Shown here: positions 1 through 6,717 of the stretch, piece by piece
Numbering within the stretch: the first letter of the stretch is position 1
Layout: each line of letters starts with the position of its first letter
NCBI GenBank assembly: GCA_030523505.1
Contig: JAUNIK010000125.1
Location: 1-7,680 of the forward strand
Direction of reading: 5' to 3'
Origin: Prevotellaceae bacterium
Lineage (GTDB): Bacteria > Bacteroidota > Bacteroidia > Bacteroidales > Bacteroidaceae
Length of the DNA: 7,680 nt
Program-made: the position numbers and the translations under genes
The notes under the pieces: model-generated
What the model saw: the letters and a program-made list of their open reading frames with translations, nothing else
Told to the model about the DNA's origin: nothing
The model's database searches: none

Positions 1-28
1 TCAATTGTCAATTATCAATTATCAATTA
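1..28. repeat. Heptamer tandem repeat TCAATT(A/G), four units
   Basis: Four head-to-tail 7-bp units are visible: TCAATTG once, then TCAATTA three times. They start at the window edge, so the array may continue to the left. The array lies 7 bp beyond the stop codon of the MFS permease gene. Short AT-rich heptamer arrays of this kind are, from memory, common between genes in Bacteroidetes. A function is not known to me. No hairpin or T-run typical of a terminator is seen here. Confidence 0.75.
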
Positions 29-35
29 ATGAAAA

Positions 36-1385
36 TCATTCATATCTTTCTTTCGTGATTTGTTCCAGGGACTTTCCACGGGTATTCGGGCAACCAGCAA
101 CTCCGACGATGAGCGAAACCAATAGCAATGCTATCATGCAATAGGTGGCAATGGTGAAGCCCTCGCCTTGCTCGCCGTAGATGTTGGTGAACTCCAATCC
201 CCACAGTGCCGACAGTCCGCGAACAAGGAAGAACATCAGTCCCTGGGCTCCTGCACGGAACTTTGCCGGGAAGAGTTCTGTGCCCCACAGAGCATAGAAT
301 ATCTGTACCGACAATCCTGCCTGTACTCCCCAGAGAATGGCGAATGCCCAGAGGCGTACAGTGCCATCGAGAACGAGGATGGCAACCCATGCGAGGATAG
401 CAATGAGCAGTCCTCCGATGTATATCGACTTATGACTCACCTTATCAATGAGCATCGAGGTGATGAAGGTCACACCCACTGTGACAGCCCACTGACCGCA
501 GTTGAGCCAGTTAGCCATCTCGTTGGACAGACCGGCATTCTCGAAGATATGCGGCATGAAGAACCCATTGACCGAAGCCACACAGTTCCATGTGAGATAT
601 ATACAAGCAAGGAACGCCACAGTCTTCACGGCTGTTGAGTTGGTGAAAAGCAGACGGATGTTATCAATCAGTCCCGGAGCCTTCTCGCCACTACGCTTCT
701 CGTTCTCCTTCTGTGCTATCCACTCCTGACTCTCACCGAGACGGCGCTGGAGGTTCCATGCTATGAAAGCCACGATGAACAGTGAGCAGAACACCACTCG
801 CGATGAGTACACATTGAGAGCAGCCCCACTGATGTCGCTGCCCCCAAGAGTGTGGGCAATGGCAGATACGATACCGAACAGAGCTCCTCCTGCCACACCA
901 TCCTGGGCTGGAGCGAAGATGGCACCTAACAGCAGGATGATCATTGGACCGAGTCCCCACGACATCTGAGAGATGCATATATTACGACCACGGTTGTTTA
1001 CCTCAGAACTCTCCGAGATATATGTCCACGATGCAGGAACACCGATACCCACCGAGATACCCGTTGTGAGGAATCCAGCGAAGAGCATCGGGATGTTTAC
1101 TGCCGACATGACGAGCAGAACACCGAGCATATAGATGAGGAGGTTGTAGGTGTAGATGAACTTACGACCGTATTTGTCGGCGAGGAATCCGCCGATGATA
1201 GCACCGAGGGCAGCACCGAGACAGTTGGCACTGATGAAATTGAGCCATCCGAGATGCACTTCTGACAGTCCGAGATAGTTCTGCCACAGAGTTAGTCCAC
1301 TGGCTCCGGCAACGATAGCTCCGGCATCAAGATAGTTGGTGAGCGACACAGCGATGGTGCTCTTCAAACTTCCTTTCTTACTCAT
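36..1385 (-). CDS. MFS sugar-porter-type permease, probable L-rhamnose importer
   Basis: This is a 449-residue polytopic inner-membrane protein of the major facilitator superfamily. MFS motif A (GGFLADKYGRK) is at residues 65-75 between TM2 and TM3. An E..P..FR-type loop motif (ELFPAKFRAG) lies in the second half, and a tail close to the sugar-porter signature PETKGKSLEEI (PNTRGKSLEQI) is at 433-443. These point to a proton-coupled sugar symporter. The ATG start at 1385 follows the rhaA stop by 12 nt, so it is the fourth gene of the operon. Specificity for L-rhamnose is inferred from this position; no substrate residues can be read. It occupies the place a RhaT-type permease has in many rha loci. 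A glycine/alanine-rich stretch at about 158-196, between TM5 and TM6, looks longer than in typical sugar porters. A transporter for another 6-deoxy sugar is possible. Confidence 0.85.
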   Translation of the reverse strand: MSKKGSLKSTIAVSLTNYLDAGAIVAGASGLTLWQNYLGLSEVHLGWLNFISANCLGAALGAIIGGFLADKYGRKFIYTYNLLIYMLGVLLVMSAVNIPMLFAGFLTTGISVGIGVPASWTYISESSEVNNRGRNICISQMSWGLGPMIILLLGAIFAPAQDGVAGGALFGIVSAIAHTLGGSDISGAALNVYSSRVVFCSLFIVAFIAWNLQRRLGESQEWIAQKENEKRSGEKAPGLIDNIRLLFTNSTAVKTVAFLACIYLTWNCVASVNGFFMPHIFENAGLSNEMANWLNCGQWAVTVGVTFITSMLIDKVSHKSIYIGGLLIAILAWVAILVLDGTVRLWAFAILWGVQAGLSVQIFYALWGTELFPAKFRAGAQGLMFFLVRGLSALWGLEFTNIYGEQGEGFTIATYCMIALLLVSLIVGVAGCPNTRGKSLEQITKERYE

Positions 1386-1397
1386 AGCGGATATGTG

Positions 1398-2651
1398 TTA
1401 ACGGTGACTTGTGACATTGGCAACATAACTGTCGATATCAGCCATGAAGGCAGCACCAACTGGTACGTTATGACGCTCGCAGAACTCATCGTAAACAGCC
1501 TGCCAAGGCATAGCCTTCGCCTCTTCAAGCAGTGCAAGAACCTTGTAGCCCTCGCCAGCAAGTTCGTATTTCGCTATTGTGGCTGTTGGTTCGAGAAGAG
1601 CACGGAGCATGCATTTCTGTGCTGAACGCGAACCGATGACATAAGCAGCGATGCGGTTTATCGAACCATCGAAGAAGTCGAGACCGTAATGAACGCGATC
1701 CAAAGCCCCAGCACGGACAATCTCCGAGAACAGTTCCTGTGTAGGATCGTCCATGATTGTGACATGGTCAGAATCCCAGCGTACAGGACGGCTCACATGG
1801 AGCATCAACTCTGGAACAAACTGCAATACGGCACTCACCTTGTCGGCAGGACTCTCTGTAGGGTGGTAGTGACCAGTGTCGATGGTGAGAATCTTGTTGT
1901 TCTTGGCAGCATAGGCTGTATAGAAATCGTGGGAACCCACGGTGAAACTTTCAAGGCCGATACCGAACACCTTTCCCTCGATAGAGTCTTTCATGTGTGG
2001 CTGCTCCTTTGCAAAAATCTCGTCGAGCGACTCTTTGAGCAACTGGCGATAGAGATAGTGGTTCACACTCTGGTCCTTCATTCCGTCGTGAACCCACAGG
2101 TTCATCAGTACTGGGTCGCCCTGTGCTTCGCCGATAGCGTTCGAGATGTCGCGGCAACGCTTTGTGTGCTCAATCCAGAAGTCGCGAATACCTTTGTCAG
2201 GGTTGGCGAGGGTGAGGTTGCCACTCTTAGGATGCGAGAACGAGGTGGAATTGAAATCCAAGAGGGTGTTGTTCTCCTTGCCCCATTCAATCCAACTCTG
2301 GAAGTGCTCTACTGTAACCTCATCGCGATCTACAACCTTTCCTTGGAAGTCACCGTAAATCTCGTGGAGGTTCAAACGGTGGTTGCCCGGGATGAGGCTC
2401 TTCGCCATGAGGATATCCTGTCGCAGTTCATCGATGTTACGCGCCTTGCCAGGGAAATCGCCAGTACTCTGGATACCCCCGGAGAGGTCGCCTCCCTGCA
2501 CTTCAAATCCTGTTACATCATCAGCCTGCCAGCAGTGGAGCGACAGGTGGAAGTTTTCCATTTGTTTCAGCACCTCTTCAGTGTCGATGCCAATCTCCGC
2601 ATATCGTTGCTTAGCAACCTCGTATGCTTGTTTTATAAGTTCTGGTTTCAT
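1398..2651 (-). CDS. rhaA: L-rhamnose isomerase
   Basis: This cytoplasmic metal-dependent aldose-ketose isomerase converts L-rhamnose to L-rhamnulose, the first catabolic step. Its 417 residues match the usual length (E. coli RhaA is about 419). It aligns by eye along its whole length. Landmarks are the HCWQADDVTGFE segment (HCWQ at 39-42), the GGIQSTG..PGKARN segment, FGIGLESFTVGSHDFY, DTGHYHPTE (D258, H261, H263), RPVRWDSDHV (D293, D295, H296) and GLDFFDGSINRIAA (D325, D328). The last four supply the metal and substrate ligands of this TIM-barrel family. The ATG overlaps the TGA of rhaB in ATGA, so the two are probably translationally coupled. The MFS permease gene follows after 12 nt. No defects are seen. 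Bacteroides literature calls this gene rhaI. Confidence 0.97.
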   Translation of the reverse strand: MKPELIKQAYEVAKQRYAEIGIDTEEVLKQMENFHLSLHCWQADDVTGFEVQGGDLSGGIQSTGDFPGKARNIDELRQDILMAKSLIPGNHRLNLHEIYGDFQGKVVDRDEVTVEHFQSWIEWGKENNTLLDFNSTSFSHPKSGNLTLANPDKGIRDFWIEHTKRCRDISNAIGEAQGDPVLMNLWVHDGMKDQSVNHYLYRQLLKESLDEIFAKEQPHMKDSIEGKVFGIGLESFTVGSHDFYTAYAAKNNKILTIDTGHYHPTESPADKVSAVLQFVPELMLHVSRPVRWDSDHVTIMDDPTQELFSEIVRAGALDRVHYGLDFFDGSINRIAAYVIGSRSAQKCMLRALLEPTATIAKYELAGEGYKVLALLEEAKAMPWQAVYDEFCERHNVPVGAAFMADIDSYVANVTSHR

Positions 2652-4027
2652 ATAGTTGTTTTTTTTGAATACGATAACGATGACTCCGGAGGGTCCTGAA
2701 TTTTGATATTCCCCAGTGCAGTGGCCTCGGTCGGACCTGCGATGACAGGAATGCCTAACGCCTTCTCTGTCAAGGTGTTGAGCAATGTGTTCCTTGCTCC
2801 GCCACCTATGACATATAACTTCTCAATCTTGAATGGTGCCAGTTCCTGAAGCCACCCGAACACCGTCTTGTAGCGAGCCGCCAGACTCTCGAAGATGCTC
2901 CTCACAACCTCTGCGTCGTTGCGTGGGGTAGGGAGAGAGTGCTCTTTGCAATATTCGTTGATGGCGGTGAGCATTGACGGAGGGTTGGCAAAGGCATCAT
3001 CGTCAGTGTTGAACACCGTTGCCGATGTGGCCTCCTCAAACATCTGCATTATCTCTGGATATGAATAGTCCTTTCCCTGTGCAGCCCATTCCTTACGGCA
3101 CTGTTCGAGAATCCACATACCAGTGATGTTCTTCAATACGCGCGTCGTACCGTTGATGCCTCCCTCGTTGGTGAAGTTCAGTTCACGCGAACGGGCACTG
3201 ATAATCGGTTTTTCGCTCACGATGCCCATCAGGCTCCATGTGCCACTCGACAAATAGGCGTAGTGCTCTCCCTCTTGGGCTGGAACGGCAGCCACAGCAC
3301 TCGCCGTGTCGTGACCGGCAACAGCAATGACTGGGATGTCGTAACCGAAGTCGGCTATCTCACTGCGCAGATTTCCCAGCACTGTTCCCGGCATCACTAT
3401 CTCGGCAAAGCATTCCATCTTTGCACCGGCCTTCTCTATCAGTTCGCTGTCAATCTGCTTTGTGTATGGGTTGAGAAACTGCGATGTGGAAAGGATAGTA
3501 TACTCGCAAGCCATACGTCCCGACAGCACATAGTTGATGTAGTCTGGGATGAACAGATAGTGGGCAGCCTTGAGGAATGGTTCATAGTTCTGCTTATGGC
3601 ACGCAAAAAGCTGGAACAGAGTGTTGAACGGCATGAATTGTATGCCAGTACGGTTATACACCTCCTCGAGACTTATTGCTTTGCAGTATTCCTCTATCAT
3701 GCCCGTTGTATAAGGATCGCGATAGGCACGAGGCTGTGCAAGGGGTTTGCCGTTGGCATCGAGGAATATCATATCGCATCCCCATGTGTCCACACCGATG
3801 GAAACGATTCTGATATCCTTTTGTTCAGCGAGTTGTCGTAAACCGGTGGTAATCTCCCCGATGAGGAAGTCCATGTCCCAGAAGAACATCCCGTCAGATT
3901 CCTTTATTCCGTTAGGGAATCGGCGCACCACCTCCATCTCGCCACCATCGACAGGGCTTACGATGATTCGTCCACTCGTAGCCCCCAAGTCAACAGCACA
4001 GTAATATTGTTTTATATTAGGTTCCAT
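2648..4027 (-). CDS. rhaB: L-rhamnulokinase (FGGY family), short C-terminus
   Basis: This cytoplasmic kinase phosphorylates L-rhamnulose with ATP to L-rhamnulose-1-phosphate. FGGY landmarks appear in order: phosphate-1 loop DLGATSGR at 13-20; VSIGVDTWGCD; AVAGHDTASAV with the likely catalytic base D240 (E. coli RhaB D237 region); YLSSGTWSLMG, the phosphate-2 loop; and the adenosine motif VIGGGARN with GGGARN at 408-413, followed by AGPTEATALGNIKIQ. Family similarity ends at about Q444. The last 15 residues (DPPESSLSYSKKTTI) are polar and unlike the family. The protein has 459 residues against about 485-489 for relatives, so a C-terminal segment of some 35-40 residues seems missing. The catalytic motifs are intact, so activity is plausible. 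It starts at ATG 4027, 4 nt after the regulator's stop, and its TGA overlaps the rhaA start. Bacteroides literature uses rhaK. Confidence 0.95.
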   Translation of the reverse strand: MEPNIKQYYCAVDLGATSGRIIVSPVDGGEMEVVRRFPNGIKESDGMFFWDMDFLIGEITTGLRQLAEQKDIRIVSIGVDTWGCDMIFLDANGKPLAQPRAYRDPYTTGMIEEYCKAISLEEVYNRTGIQFMPFNTLFQLFACHKQNYEPFLKAAHYLFIPDYINYVLSGRMACEYTILSTSQFLNPYTKQIDSELIEKAGAKMECFAEIVMPGTVLGNLRSEIADFGYDIPVIAVAGHDTASAVAAVPAQEGEHYAYLSSGTWSLMGIVSEKPIISARSRELNFTNEGGINGTTRVLKNITGMWILEQCRKEWAAQGKDYSYPEIMQMFEEATSATVFNTDDDAFANPPSMLTAINEYCKEHSLPTPRNDAEVVRSIFESLAARYKTVFGWLQELAPFKIEKLYVIGGGARNTLLNTLTEKALGIPVIAGPTEATALGNIKIQDPPESSLSYSKKTTI

Positions 4028-4031
4028 ATTA

Positions 4032-4904
4032 TCAATTATTTTTCCTATAGCTACTCGGCGATATGTTTTCTATTCGTTTGAAAGCCGTAGAAAAATACAG
4101 CGGGTTGCTGAATCCCACCTCTTCCGATATCTCCTTGAGCGTTTTGTCGGTGTATGTTAGCAATTCCTTGCTACGCTGGATTCTCATTTTCAGTATGTGC
4201 TGATAAGGCGATATTCCCGTCTGTTCGAGGAAAATCTTCCTGAACCGACTATATCCGCAGTTCACCGCATCAGCCACATCCTCCGGGTGGATGTCCTTCT
4301 GGAAGTTCTCGTTCATGAAGTATATTGCCTGTCTGACGGTCTTCGCGTTGTGATCGCCATCCTCGTCCATTCCGTCGAGGGTGTATATATGTCCGAGGAG
4401 CATGTTCACACATCCCGCAAGCATCTGCTGGTATCCACGACGCATCTGTTGTGCTGCATCGATGGCAATGCGATATGTCTGTGCAATATCCTCGCTGATA
4501 CCCACACGGAACACCGGATGGTCCTTCGCAAAGAAACCGTTTTCCACACGCGAGTCGATGTTGGGACCGTTGAAACCAATCCAGAACTCATCCCAACCAG
4601 TGTTTGTGTCGGGGTGGTAAGTGTGGCGCTCCCCAGGGAAGAGCAGTATCACATCGCCAGCCTTTATTGTGCGCTCTGCAATATGCTCCGACTTGAACAC
4701 TCCGCTACCTTTTATAATATATATGAGTTGGTATTCGTCGAGCACCCTACCTTTGTTCGGACGGAATATATGGCTTATAGGATGGTTCTGTGGAGGGTAA
4801 CACTCCCCACGACCAACCTTCTGAAATCCCACACAGTTGACCGAAAGTCCCCAAGCGAGGTCTCTGTCAGCCGAAGGAAGATATTTCAGGGTAATATTAT
4901 CCAT
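4032..4904 (-). CDS. rhaR: AraC-family regulator of rhamnose catabolism, RhaR-like
   Basis: This is a two-domain AraC/XylS transcription factor of about 290 residues. The N-terminal part is a cupin-like sugar-sensing barrel (about 55-105, with YQLIYIIKGSGVF and GDVILLFPGERHTYHP). The C-terminal 100 residues carry the double helix-turn-helix: CGYSRFRKIFLEQTGISPYQHI from about 216, then a second helix pair with LKEISEEVGFSNPLYFSTAFKR and the closing PSSYR. No signal peptide or membrane segment is present, so it acts in the cytoplasm. I chose ATG at 4904; the frame also opens at a TTG at 4916, adding four residues. It is the first gene of the operon it probably controls, with rhaB 4 nt downstream, which implies autoregulation. 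L-rhamnose or L-rhamnulose as effector is inferred from context and from the known Bacteroides thetaiotaomicron RhaR activator. Confidence 0.9.
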   Translation of the reverse strand: MDNITLKYLPSADRDLAWGLSVNCVGFQKVGRGECYPPQNHPISHIFRPNKGRVLDEYQLIYIIKGSGVFKSEHIAERTIKAGDVILLFPGERHTYHPDTNTGWDEFWIGFNGPNIDSRVENGFFAKDHPVFRVGISEDIAQTYRIAIDAAQQMRRGYQQMLAGCVNMLLGHIYTLDGMDEDGDHNAKTVRQAIYFMNENFQKDIHPEDVADAVNCGYSRFRKIFLEQTGISPYQHILKMRIQRSKELLTYTDKTLKEISEEVGFSNPLYFSTAFKRIENISPSSYRKNN

Positions 4905-4944
4905 CTTTTGTGTCAATAATTATAGGTTTATAGGTTTTCTTCTG

Positions 4945-4952
4945 CAAATGTA
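4945..4952 (-). promoter_or_regulatory. Candidate -7 box of the rha operon promoter
   Basis: On the minus strand this reads TACATTTG, a match to the Bacteroidetes -7 consensus TAnnTTTG. It lies about 40 nt upstream of the chosen regulator start. No good TTG-type -33 box occurs at the usual 19-21 bp spacing. That would fit a promoter needing an activator such as an AraC-family protein. The transcription start is inferred, not observed. Confidence 0.55.
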
Positions 4953-4977
4953 ATATAAATAATCCGTTCTTTCGCTC

Positions 4978-4991
4978 TTTATTGCAATAAA
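4978..4991. promoter_or_regulatory. 14-bp perfect palindrome TTTATTGCAATAAA, candidate operator
   Basis: The sequence equals its own reverse complement over 14 bp. Its centre is 36 bp upstream of the centre of the rha -7 box, near -43 of that promoter, a typical activator position. AraC-family sites are more often direct repeats, so a different regulator could bind here. Chance in AT-rich DNA is possible. Confidence 0.4.
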
Positions 4992-5065
4992 AAATCAAAG
5001 ATAATCATTTTTAGTAGTATTAATGTCATAATTCGAATAATAGTCCCTCTCCCGTATCACTTCGT

Positions 5066-5101
5066 TAGGACGAGGGCGTTGAAATGCTTTTCCTCGTCTT
5101 G
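5066..5101. repeat. Inverted repeat GACGAGG / CCTCGTC
   Basis: A perfect 7-bp inverted repeat (5069-5075 with 5092-5098) encloses a 16-nt loop. If transcribed rightward, three more pairs including G-U wobbles extend the stem to 5066-5101. It lies in a locally GC-richer block of the intergenic region. No gene lies upstream in the rightward direction, so its role is unknown. Confidence 0.45.
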
Positions 5102-5103
5102 TT

Positions 5104-5135
5104 CCCTGCAATACATAGCAGGGCTCCATTTTTTT
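5104..5135 (+). terminator. Weak terminator-like hairpin CCCTGC / GCAGGG with T-run
   Basis: A perfect 6-bp GC-rich inverted repeat (5104-5109 with 5118-5123, 8-nt loop) is followed after 5 nt by seven T residues (5129-5135). Read rightward this resembles an intrinsic terminator, though the gap before the T-run is long. No gene lies upstream on this strand. It would make sense only for a small RNA or as a block to read-through toward nhaD. Confidence 0.3.
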
Positions 5136-5142
5136 CACTTGT

Positions 5143-5265
5143 TTTGCAAACTCGCCTTTGCAAAACACTGTGCTAACGCAAAAAACTTACACTTTTGAAG
5201 CTTTGGTGTGGTCTTTTTTGCAAAATAAATGTTCTCAATAGGAAAATTATTGTTATATTTGCAAA
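5143..5265. repeat. Four copies of the palindromic octamer TTTGCAAA
   Basis: Copies lie at 5143-5150, 5157-5164, 5217-5224 and 5258-5265. The first two centres are 14 bp apart. The third extends to a 10-bp palindrome TTTTGCAAAA (5216-5225), centred 37 bp upstream of the nhaD -7 box. The fourth overlaps that box, where TTTG is part of the promoter consensus. The cluster may be a multi-site operator, but promoter composition in Bacteroidetes favours this word. Confidence 0.45.
5254..5261 (+). promoter_or_regulatory. Candidate -7 box of the nhaD promoter
   Basis: TATATTTG fits the Bacteroidetes TAnnTTTG consensus and sits in the longer word TATATTTGCA often seen at such promoters. Transcription would begin near 5265-5268, leaving a leader of about 70 nt. 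A good TTG-type -33 box is not evident at the usual spacing. Confidence 0.6.
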
Positions 5266-5268
5266 ATA

Positions 5269-5297
5269 TTAGCGGAATGCGGCTCACATTCTGCTAA
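5269..5297 (+). promoter_or_regulatory. Stem-loop at the 5' end of the nhaD leader
   Basis: An 11-bp stem pairs TTAGCGGAATG (5269-5279) with CATTCTGCTAA (5287-5297). It has one G-U wobble and a 7-nt loop CGGCTCA. It begins only a few bases after the inferred transcription start. The rest of the leader (5298-5334) is AT-rich and unstructured up to the ATG. A stem at the very 5' end could protect the mRNA from decay, or as DNA could bind a repressor. No known riboswitch was recognised. Confidence 0.5.
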
Positions 5298-5334
5298 GCG
5301 CAAGTGGACAATAATATTTAATAAATTATATAAC

Positions 5335-6714
5335 ATGACAAGTTTTGGTATTGCCATAGTCGCAGTGTTCATCATCGGCTATGTGTTCATCGCTCTTGAA
5401 AGCGTTACAAAGGTCAACAAGGCTGCTATCGCCCTGTTGATGTGTGTCATCTGCTGGTCGCTCTATTCTATCGGATGTGCTGAAGGTGCTATTGCTGCTG
5501 GAAGCCTCTTCGGACAGGGTGGCGTTGAAATCCACGAGTTGGGCAAGGTCATCGAGGAGTATCTCGGTGAGGCCGGCACAACATTGTTCTTCCTTATGGG
5601 AGCAATGACAATCGTGGAGATTGTCGATCAGCATGGTGGTCTTAACTTCGTGTCTGACATGATCCAGACTCGCCACAAGCGTAAGCTCCTCTGGCGTGTA
5701 GCATTCATGACAGCTATTCTCTCGGCTGTCCTCGACAACCTCACAACATCTATCGTGATGGTAATGATCATGCGTAAACTGGTGCCAGATGCAAAGGATC
5801 GTTTGTGGTTTGATGTTACAGTAATCATCGCTGCCAACTCAGGTGGTGCGTTCTCGCCAATTGGGGATGTAACAACCATCATGCTTTGGAACGGAAAGCA
5901 GATCACTGCTCTCGGTGTAATCTGCCAGATCATCATCCCATCGTTCGTCAGCTTCATTGTTCCTACACTCATCTTCCAGCAGAAACTCGAAGGTGCATGG
6001 GTACTCTCTACAACCAAGGCAGAGCGTGCTGCAGCCCGTCCTGACATCGTCACCCGTCGTCAGCGCACAGTAATCTTCTGTGTAGGTGTTGGTGGTCTCT
6101 GCTGTGTACCAGCATTCCACCTCTTCACTGAGCTCCCTCCATTCATGGGTATCCTCCTCGTGCTTGGTCTCCTCTGGTTCACCACTGAGGTTATCTACCG
6201 TCATCAGGATGAGAACGACCCAATGGCAAAGCGTGTGTCAAACATCCTTGGTAAGGTCGATATGACAACTATCCTCTTCTTCCTTGGTATCCTCATGGCA
6301 GTTTCTGCTCTTGGCAAGATCAACGCCCTCACAACTCTCGGTGAGTGGCTCGATGGAGCAACAGCAAGTCTTGGTGAGATGCAGCACTATGTTGTTACTG
6401 GTGTCATCGGTGTTCTCTCGGCTATCGTCGATAATGTACCACTCGTAGCAGCATCAATGGGTATGTACGACATTGCTCCAATGGGCGATATGGCATGCGA
6501 CGGAATCTTCTGGCAGCTTCTCGCTTACTGTGCTGGTGTCGGTGGTTCTATGCTCATCATCGGTTCTGCAGCAGGTGTTGTTGTAATGGGCTTGGAGCAC
6601 ATCAGCTTCGGTTGGTACCTCAAGAATGTTACATGGAAGGCATTCGTAGGATATCTTGCTGGTATGGTTTGCTACTGGCTTATCCACGGCCTTATCGTGC
6701 CACTCTTCGCATAA
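5335..6714 (+). CDS. nhaD: Na+/H+ antiporter NhaD
   Basis: This is a 459-residue inner-membrane antiporter of the ion transporter superfamily that expels Na+ (or Li+) in exchange for H+. The protein is hydrophobic throughout. It contains both family motifs of the internally duplicated fold: LDNLTTSIVM with D134-N135 in the first half and VDNVPLVAASMG with D366-N367 in the second. The strongly conserved ANSGGAFSPIGDVTTIM stretch (about 167-183, including D178, T180, T181) matches residues needed for transport in Vibrio NhaD. Length fits the family. The ATG is the only sensible start. It follows an AT-rich leader without a Shine-Dalgarno sequence. The next gene starts 3 nt after its stop, so they form an operon. 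Control by salt or pH is plausible but not visible. Confidence 0.95.
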   Translation: MTSFGIAIVAVFIIGYVFIALESVTKVNKAAIALLMCVICWSLYSIGCAEGAIAAGSLFGQGGVEIHELGKVIEEYLGEAGTTLFFLMGAMTIVEIVDQHGGLNFVSDMIQTRHKRKLLWRVAFMTAILSAVLDNLTTSIVMVMIMRKLVPDAKDRLWFDVTVIIAANSGGAFSPIGDVTTIMLWNGKQITALGVICQIIIPSFVSFIVPTLIFQQKLEGAWVLSTTKAERAAARPDIVTRRQRTVIFCVGVGGLCCVPAFHLFTELPPFMGILLVLGLLWFTTEVIYRHQDENDPMAKRVSNILGKVDMTTILFFLGILMAVSALGKINALTTLGEWLDGATASLGEMQHYVVTGVIGVLSAIVDNVPLVAASMGMYDIAPMGDMACDGIFWQLLAYCAGVGGSMLIIGSAAGVVVMGLEHISFGWYLKNVTWKAFVGYLAGMVCYWLIHGLIVPLFA

Positions 6715-6717
6715 TTA

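Larger units (their letters stand above)
4905..5334. other. Divergent intergenic region between the rha operon and nhaD
   Basis: About 420 bp without a convincing gene. Short frames here are not supported by a start, codon pattern or recognisable protein. The left 100 bp is AT-rich and holds the rha promoter candidate and a 14-bp palindrome. Around 5040-5135 there is a more GC-rich block of inverted repeats. From 5143 to 5265 the octamer TTTGCAAA occurs four times. The right end holds the nhaD promoter candidate and its hairpin-bearing leader. The leaders of both operons lack a clear Shine-Dalgarno sequence, as is usual in Bacteroidetes. Confidence 0.8.

Noticed and set aside
1689..2699. A 336-codon open frame on the plus strand opposite rhaA
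   Set aside because: It lies wholly antisense to a clear, full-length rhaA. Its translation resembles no family and follows the codon pattern of the sense gene.
2648..2710. A frameshift as the cause of the odd RhaB tail
   Set aside because: The other two frames give no RhaB-like tail, and the space before rhaA is too short to hold it.
3263..3841. A 192-codon plus-strand frame opposite rhaB
   Set aside because: It is antisense to conserved kinase sequence and has no recognisable protein features.
4197..4919. A 240-codon plus-strand frame opposite the AraC regulator
   Set aside because: It is antisense to an intact regulator whose HTH and cupin motifs are clear, and it has no family resemblance.
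5269..5334. A sodium or other riboswitch in the nhaD leader
   Set aside because: The leader is only about 70 nt, with one simple hairpin and no multi-stem core that I recognise.
4917..5334. A small protein gene, tRNA, CRISPR or mobile element in the spacer
   Set aside because: No frame has a convincing start and composition. No cloverleaf, repeat-spacer pattern, terminal inverted repeats or transposase was seen.
5628..6204. Minus-strand frames inside nhaD
   Set aside because: They are shadows of a highly conserved antiporter gene, rich in Thr, Glu and Arg as expected of a reversed membrane-protein coding strand.
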